Positions 7,140 through 11,922 of a DNA stretch of 11,922 bases are shown here, piece after piece. The stretch is taken from NCBI GenBank assembly GCA_031258795.1, contig JAIRMI010000031.1, forward strand, positions 1 to 11,922, given 5' to 3'. Made by a program: the position numbers and the translations under genes. The stretch is from Puniceicoccales bacterium. Its GTDB lineage: Bacteria; Verrucomicrobiota; Verrucomicrobiia; Opitutales; JAIRKQ01. Each line of letters begins with the position of its first letter. The first letter of the stretch is position 1. The notes below the pieces were generated by a model. The model worked only from the letters and a program-made list of their open reading frames with translations. It was not told the origin of the DNA and did not search any database.

Positions 7140-7149
7140 GGAATGTTTC

Positions 7150-10125
7150 GTGAAAAAAACTGTAAAAATAATAGCATTTATATCGTTATTTGTATTTTGC
7201 ATTTTCTTACTTTTCTACTTTCCCTTCGTTCAGAGGCTTATTGTTAAGGGTATTTTATCTCACTATTTTGACGATGTGAAAATCTCAAAGGTGAGTGTCG
7301 GGTTCTCCGAAGTAAAGGCGAAAAATGTTTGCATGCGTTACAACGACATGACCATTGGGTTTACGAACTTGGATGTGAAATGGAGCTTGAAAGATTGGTT
7401 CAGCCAAAAAATCTTAAGTGTGAAAAGTGCGACCCTTGACGGGTTAATGTTCTCGTTTGAAAATGAACCAACGGACGTGTTGTACTTCGAAAAAAAGAAG
7501 GTAAGAGCTGTTGCTGAATTTGACGTGGACTATGTTTTAAGGAGAGTATTGCAGCAATTGAATAGACTCTCTGCGCTTTACTCAAAACCCATCGCCATCG
7601 AAAAATTGTTAGTAAATGGATCCTTTGATGTGTATGAGAAAGTTTTGGGTGACTTTTCATTTGATGTATTAAATTTTGCTCGAGCTAAAACCGCCGATGT
7701 TAGTTTTACATTTGATTCAGATTTTACGGGACAGATGGTTGGCAAGTTTAAGTTTTTTGGGCACTCGTCCATTGACCGTGGCATATCTGGGGCAATAAAC
7801 TCAATGTCACTGAATTCGTTTATTGCCTCGAAGGATGGCACGGCGAGAAATGTAAAGTCATTTTTGCTGAATGCAGCTTATGATAGGCCTACGGGCACGG
7901 GCAATTTGCTACGATTGACCTTTATCGATGAGCAGAATTCAGATAAAATTCTAGATGTTTTCTGTGAATTCGACAATAAATCTAAAGACATGCGCTTTAA
8001 ATTTGACATCAGACTCACGGATCAGGTAGCTAAATGCTTTGCTTTTGGTATGGATATAAAACCATTTTTATGCCACCTATGTTCAAGTGGAGAATATAAT
8101 TGGCCCCAAGCCAATGGATTGGTGAAGTCTTCCATTGATGCAACGTTTTCCAATGAAGTCTTTGATCGTATACTACCGGAGCTGGAAGGTAACATTAAAG
8201 TTAGGATTGTTTCTTCCGTGGGTATTTTGGGGGAAAACATTGAAATACAGTCAATCAGGGGTGAAATTAGCGACGAGGAGAAGAAACAGATTTATTGTTC
8301 CATCGAATTACCGGATAAATATTTCCTCCATTGGAGGGAGAGCACTCCTCTGAAAATCTTAAATGGTTTATCCATAAACCTCAATGTTGACAATATAAAT
8401 ACGGCGATTTTTGGTGCAATTCACAGCAATTGGTACTTGCATTCGTTGGTTAGTGGCAAATGTACTTTAGCATTCAAAAATAATCAGTTAAACCTTTCCA
8501 GTAATGCGGAGAAGTTTCACATGACGCCGATGAGTCTTATCCATGGCGAAAATAAAATTTTTGATGAATTTGAGTGTTACTTTGAGCCGAGGATAGCTAT
8601 CGGAGATGTGATCAAATGTGGCATTACTGATTTAACATGTACGGATAACAATGGTGCGAGTGTTCTAGAGGGAAGTTTGACTTTCGCATTGGACAAGAGC
8701 TTCCGCTCCTGTTCGGGAAATTTGGTTTGCGATTTGGTTGATCTCTTAAAGCAGCCTATTTTTAAAAATGATCTTAAAGTTTCTTCCGGTTTAGCTTCCT
8801 GCCACTTCAATTTGGTGCAAAAAGACCGTTCTTATACTGGTGATGCCGAATTAAAATTGAAAGCGGTAAATTATGGTGAGAACAAAACACCATTAAACGG
8901 AGATTTAAATCTTATCGTTGGTACTACACCCACGGAAGATGAAATCAAGTTTAACATTAGCGGCAGCTTGCATAATGCCAGGGATTCCGATGTATTAATA
9001 AATGGGATAGTTGAGAGGGCAAGTAACAAGAAGGAAACGTTGGACAATAACATCCGTGCGGATGTAAGGAGTTCGACGATTTGTTTGTCAGATATCGCCA
9101 CCCTTTCCAAATTATTTGCAATGGATTGGTTTCAGAGTTCCGTCGTATTGGATAAATTTTTTCCAAAGCGCACCGTGTCGAGCAGAGTGTCATTGTGGGA
9201 TGAAATTTTATTCGATGTTTCCATTCAAGTTAATACGCTACTCATGGATGATGTTCGGCTCTGTTCCGACCTGTCTTGTATATTAAAAGTGGATCCCAAG
9301 ACAATTAGTTTGCAAAATATAATGTGTTCCGTTTTGGGTGCGCCCTTTTTGGGTTCGTGTTCGATTACCTTTGCTAGCGATGACTATGAAGAAGTGTACA
9401 ATGCTAAGGCATATTTTTCCTTGTCGGATCTGAGTGCCAGCAAATGCATGTTGCTCCTAAAAAGCGATCCAAGGGCTTTTACCGGCATGTTTGGAGCGAA
9501 GGGGAGTCTTTCCGCTTCCCGATCTCTTTTGAGCGATTTAGTGCCCCACATACAAGGTAAGGTCGATGTGGTTGGGGTTAATGGAAATATTTCCCCAATG
9601 AAATTGCTTAGTAACACCCAAAAAGGCTTTATAGGGATTGTTGGGGTTGCAGATAGTTTGTTGAATACGAACATTGCAAACGATGTGATACTGGCCTTTG
9701 AAAATATACCATATGACAAGATGTCCATGTCCATAATTCGGCAGAGCAATGGGAATATAATTGTGGACTCCTTTGTTACAGTAGGGGAAAATATCAGGAT
9801 GGTGGCCAATGGAATGGTGACTTCAAAGGAGGGCTGTCCATTTCAGGATTACGGTCTGCGAGTCGAGTCACAGATAGGTACAAAAGGAAGCATGACGGAG
9901 CTTTTTAGTAGGTTGGGATGGATTGACAGCAATGCCTTCGATTATTATGGATATAGAATAGGGCCGAAAGTCAATATAAGTGGAACGGTTGGGAATCCGG
10001 ATTTGAGTAATCTTAAAATGTTAATAGGAGCAGCAATTACTAAAATAGTAACGGAACAAGGGGTGAATGGCGCATCTCAGCCGATCATCAATCCGGAAAC
10101 TTTACTAAAAATGCTCCAGAAATAG
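7150..10125 (+). CDS. Membrane-anchored AsmA-like protein of unknown function
   Basis: A 991-residue protein with a short basic N-terminus (MKKTVK) and one strongly hydrophobic segment (about residues 7-27), consistent with an inner-membrane anchor and a large periplasmic domain. The rest is rich in alternating polar/hydrophobic strands, with no enzymatic motif I recognise. The C-terminal part (VVGVNGNISPMKLLS, and ISGTVGNPDLSNLKMLIGAA near the end) resembles the AsmA/TamB/YhdP group, whose members form elongated beta-grooves linked to lipid movement or outer-membrane biogenesis; that assignment is inference from style only. Cysteines are fairly numerous for a periplasmic protein (for example CHLC and LCSDLSC). 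The GTG start at 7150 is supported by GAGGA (7138-7142), seven bases upstream and overlapping the tkt stop, which implies coupling to tkt. rpmG follows after 67 bp with no obvious promoter or terminator between. Confidence 0.55.
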   Translation: MKKTVKIIAFISLFVFCIFLLFYFPFVQRLIVKGILSHYFDDVKISKVSVGFSEVKAKNVCMRYNDMTIGFTNLDVKWSLKDWFSQKILSVKSATLDGLMFSFENEPTDVLYFEKKKVRAVAEFDVDYVLRRVLQQLNRLSALYSKPIAIEKLLVNGSFDVYEKVLGDFSFDVLNFARAKTADVSFTFDSDFTGQMVGKFKFFGHSSIDRGISGAINSMSLNSFIASKDGTARNVKSFLLNAAYDRPTGTGNLLRLTFIDEQNSDKILDVFCEFDNKSKDMRFKFDIRLTDQVAKCFAFGMDIKPFLCHLCSSGEYNWPQANGLVKSSIDATFSNEVFDRILPELEGNIKVRIVSSVGILGENIEIQSIRGEISDEEKKQIYCSIELPDKYFLHWRESTPLKILNGLSINLNVDNINTAIFGAIHSNWYLHSLVSGKCTLAFKNNQLNLSSNAEKFHMTPMSLIHGENKIFDEFECYFEPRIAIGDVIKCGITDLTCTDNNGASVLEGSLTFALDKSFRSCSGNLVCDLVDLLKQPIFKNDLKVSSGLASCHFNLVQKDRSYTGDAELKLKAVNYGENKTPLNGDLNLIVGTTPTEDEIKFNISGSLHNARDSDVLINGIVERASNKKETLDNNIRADVRSSTICLSDIATLSKLFAMDWFQSSVVLDKFFPKRTVSSRVSLWDEILFDVSIQVNTLLMDDVRLCSDLSCILKVDPKTISLQNIMCSVLGAPFLGSCSITFASDDYEEVYNAKAYFSLSDLSASKCMLLLKSDPRAFTGMFGAKGSLSASRSLLSDLVPHIQGKVDVVGVNGNISPMKLLSNTQKGFIGIVGVADSLLNTNIANDVILAFENIPYDKMSMSIIRQSNGNIIVDSFVTVGENIRMVANGMVTSKEGCPFQDYGLRVESQIGTKGSMTELFSRLGWIDSNAFDYYGYRIGPKVNISGTVGNPDLSNLKMLIGAAITKIVTEQGVNGASQPIINPETLLKMLQK

Positions 10126-10192
10126 ATTGATTTTATGTTGTATTTCAAATGGCACTGCTTATGCATGGTAAGAAAACTTAGATTAGGAGGAT

Positions 10193-10363
10193 ATGCCAAG
10201 GGAATATATAATTTTAGAATGTACGGAAGCGAAAGCTGAGGGAAGGCCCGTTTCTCGCTACATGTCTACGCGTAATAAAAAAGTGCAGACTGAGCGCGTT
10301 GAAAAGATGAAATATAACAAATTTTTAAGAAGGCACACGTTGCACCGGGAAGTAAAGGGTTAA
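10193..10363 (+). CDS. rpmG: 50S ribosomal protein bL33
   Basis: A 56-residue basic protein of the large ribosomal subunit. It starts MPREYIILECTEAKAEG and contains SRYMSTRNKK, an ERVEKMKYNKFLRRH core and the HTLHREVK tail typical of bL33. Only one Cys (C10) is present, so the two zinc-binding CxxC pairs of the C+ form are absent; an extra stretch around AEGRPVS enlarges the first loop, a form I associate with verrucomicrobial-type sequences. A strong AGGAGG (10185-10190) precedes the ATG by just two bases, closer than usual, but no alternative start fits homology. The gene lies between the AsmA-like gene and sufS. Base composition and codon use look like the neighbours, and nothing suggests degradation. 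The downstream 92 bp before sufS contain a weak terminator-like hairpin. Confidence 0.93.
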   Translation: MPREYIILECTEAKAEGRPVSRYMSTRNKKVQTERVEKMKYNKFLRRHTLHREVKG

Positions 10364-10384
10364 GGTGCCTCTTTAGGATTTTTT
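10354..10384 (+). terminator. Weak intrinsic terminator candidate after rpmG
   Basis: AAAGGG (10354-10359) can pair with CTCTTT (10369-10374), one pair being G.U, followed after AGGA by six T (10379-10384). The stem is short, AT-leaning, starts inside the rpmG coding end and is separated from the T run, so it is a weak candidate and sufS could still be read through from upstream. No clear sufS promoter was seen in 10385-10455. Confidence 0.22.
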
Positions 10385-10455
10385 CGAATGGCTGGTTAGC
10401 TCGTTTCTGTGTTTTTTAGATGATTCTTGAAAAAATAGAAGCAGCGAGGAGTTTG

Positions 10456-11673
10456 ATGTTTGATGTTAGCCAATTTCGCTCCCATTTTCCCATTTTAAAT
10501 TCTTCACTGAGTTCCGGTAAAAAGCTAGTTTATGTCGATACCGCCTCCACCTCGCAAAAACCTTCCTGCGTCATTGATAGCGTGTGCGATTTTTATCGCT
10601 CCTATAACGCTAACGTAAACCATGGATTATACGATTTTGCCGTTCGTGCTACGGAGGCCTATGAGTTGACCCGTTTCCGCATCGGGAAATATTTCAATGT
10701 TTCCGAAAAAGAAATAGCATTTACCTACGGTACAACGGATGGCATGAACACCTTGGCTGCCTCTTATAGCAGAAAAATTTTAAGCGCGGGCGATGAAGTT
10801 TTGGTCGGTGCGGCGGAGCACCATTCCTCCTGTTTGCCGTGGAGAAGGGCCTGTGCAGATACTGGTGCCACTGTGAAGATCATTCCCCTCAGAGGCAAAC
10901 AATATGAGCTGGATGTGGATTTTTACCGCTCCATGTTTGGAAAGCGCACAAAGCTTGTTGTCATCCAGCACATAAGCAATGTTTTGGGAAACATTAATGA
11001 CATCAAGTTGCTTACGAGGATTGCTCACGAAAATGGGGCAAAGATAGTTATTGATGGCGCGGCGAGTATGGCCCATGGCCCCTTCGATCTAAGCGATATC
11101 GATTGTGATTTTTTTGTAACTTCCGGCCACAAGGCCTTTGGTCCGAGCGGAAGCGGGTTCCTCTTTGGCAAGTCTCATCTCCTAGATGAGATGCCGCCCT
11201 TCCGCGTCGGTGGCCAAATGGTAAACGAAGTATCTTTCACTGATGCCCTGTATAAGCTATCGCCTGAGCGCTTTGAAGGAGGCACACCAAGTATCGCTTC
11301 TGTCATTGGTTTCGGTGAAAGTATAAAATTTTTATCGGAGATAGATTGGGTTTTCGCTAGGCGATATCTTACTAAGTTGACCAAGTATTGCCACGATAGA
11401 TTGCTTGAGGTTGATGGCATTGAGTTGTACGGTTCTGGGAACGCCGGTATTTTTTCTTTCAATATTGCGCCATTGCATTGCCACGACGTTGCGACCATCC
11501 TGGCGAAATACGGCATCGCGATCCGCGCCGGGCACCATTGTGTCCAACCACTAATGAGCTTGCTTGGCACAAATGGAACGGCAAGAATATCCCTTTGCCT
11601 CTACAATACTATCGAAGAAATCGATTTCATCGTCGACATCCTAAAAACCTGTAAAAGTTACTTTGCTCGCTGA
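10456..11673 (+). CDS. sufS: SufS, cysteine desulfurase
   Basis: PLP-dependent (fold type I) enzyme that takes sulfur from cysteine, forming alanine and a persulfide for Fe-S cluster assembly on SufB. From the ATG at 10456 it has 405 residues (E. coli SufS 406), and numbering stays nearly identical to E. coli. Catalytic elements are intact: PLP Schiff-base Lys K226 in SGHKAFGPSG, stacking His H123 in EHHSS, Asp D200 in IDGAAS, and persulfide Cys C362 in RAGHHCVQP. Unusual changes are Q203 to Ala, and N55, H56, Y59 and Y92 where E. coli has His, Arg, His and Arg. I prefer 10456 over the in-frame ATG at 10420 because GAGGA (10446-10450) lies five bases upstream and homologues start at this point. 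sufC/sufB lie about 8.3 kb away and no sufE/sufU is nearby. An IS630 remnant begins at the stop codon. Confidence 0.94.
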   Translation: MFDVSQFRSHFPILNSSLSSGKKLVYVDTASTSQKPSCVIDSVCDFYRSYNANVNHGLYDFAVRATEAYELTRFRIGKYFNVSEKEIAFTYGTTDGMNTLAASYSRKILSAGDEVLVGAAEHHSSCLPWRRACADTGATVKIIPLRGKQYELDVDFYRSMFGKRTKLVVIQHISNVLGNINDIKLLTRIAHENGAKIVIDGAASMAHGPFDLSDIDCDFFVTSGHKAFGPSGSGFLFGKSHLLDEMPPFRVGGQMVNEVSFTDALYKLSPERFEGGTPSIASVIGFGESIKFLSEIDWVFARRYLTKLTKYCHDRLLEVDGIELYGSGNAGIFSFNIAPLHCHDVATILAKYGIAIRAGHHCVQPLMSLLGTNGTARISLCLYNTIEEIDFIVDILKTCKSYFAR

Positions 11674-11922
11674 ACGCCTCCATCTCTTCTTCCCGACCAC
11701 AAAGCCAATCACCTTCTTTCCCCTTTGCTGATCTGGCATTTCGCCTGTGCAGACGGCGATCAATACCACTCTCATCCACATAAACTATGTTTTCCTTTTT
11801 GTACACGGACATTGCCCTCTCATAGTCCACGCGTTTCTCCTCATCCTGTTCTTTATAGGCCCTGGTCTTTTTTTTACTGTGATCTTTAATTTTCTGAGTC
11901 CAGAAAAGCATACTGAATAGCG
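11674..11922 (-). pseudogene. IS630-family transposase, partial and frameshifted
   Basis: The minus strand encodes a central piece of an IS630-type DDE transposase. Reading leftward from the window edge come KKKTRAYKEQDEEKR, then VYVDESGID, which holds the first catalytic Asp (codon at 11776-11774), then SAKGK. There the frame breaks: homologous sequence continues in the +1 frame as KVIGFVVGKKRWRRS, consistent with one extra A in the AAA at 11719-11717. The match fades at the sufS stop (11671-11673), so the rest of the catalytic domain, including the second Asp and the Glu, is missing. The frame is open at the right edge, so the N-terminal half may lie outside. It is probably an immobile remnant. 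No terminal inverted repeat or TA target duplication is visible here. An A8G tract lies at 11875-11867. Confidence 0.8.

Noticed and set aside
8377..8388. TTTATCCATAAA in the AsmA-like gene and TCATCCACA near 11772 as DnaA boxes
   Set aside because: Isolated near-matches inside coding sequence, without the clustering seen near dnaA.
10126..10192. Promoter for rpmG in the 67-bp gap
   Set aside because: TTGATT at 10127 has no acceptable -10 hexamer at 16-18 bp; nothing convincing was seen.
10420..10455. Upstream ATG that would extend SufS by 12 residues
   Set aside because: The ATG at 10456 has GAGGA at good spacing and gives a length and residue numbering matching E. coli SufS.

Overview
The window looks like chromosomal DNA from a bacterium of the PVC group, most likely a verrucomicrobial lineage. 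This is inferred from protein style (above all a zinc-less bL33 of the form ECTEAKAEG...SRYMSTRNKK) and not from any search. GC is moderate, roughly 40-45 % by eye. The genes are almost all housekeeping, spacing is tight, and one decayed insertion sequence lies at the right edge. I see no tRNA, rRNA or CRISPR array.

Layout: sufC (20-754) and sufB (754-2154) run rightward and overlap by one base. dnaA (2182-3600) converges on them from the minus strand. A 325-bp AT-rich gap (3601-3925) with DnaA-box-like sites separates dnaA from rsmA/ksgA (3926-4726, minus). A second gap (4727-5123) lies between rsmA and the rightward transketolase gene; it holds a perfect dyad, -35/-10-like hexamers and a block that can fold as a structured RNA. 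Then come tkt (5124-7139), a 991-residue membrane-anchored AsmA-like protein (7150-10125), rpmG for bL33 (10193-10363, not in a simple long-ORF scan) and sufS (10456-11673). A frameshifted IS630-family transposase fragment (minus) abuts the sufS stop and runs out of the window.

Functionally, SufC/SufB and SufS belong to one Fe-S cluster assembly pathway but are separated here by about 8.3 kb carrying replication, ribosome and carbon-metabolism genes; neither sufD nor a sufE/sufU partner is visible. The region around dnaA has features of a replication origin: DnaA-box-like sites, AT-rich stretches, an apparent change of GC skew, and a dense cluster of the A4T4 octamer.

The observations most worth checking are the putative structured RNA at 4842-5013, the candidate origin and A4T4 cluster, and a SufS whose catalytic Lys, His and Cys are intact but whose usually conserved PLP-contacting Gln and several neighbouring residues are replaced.
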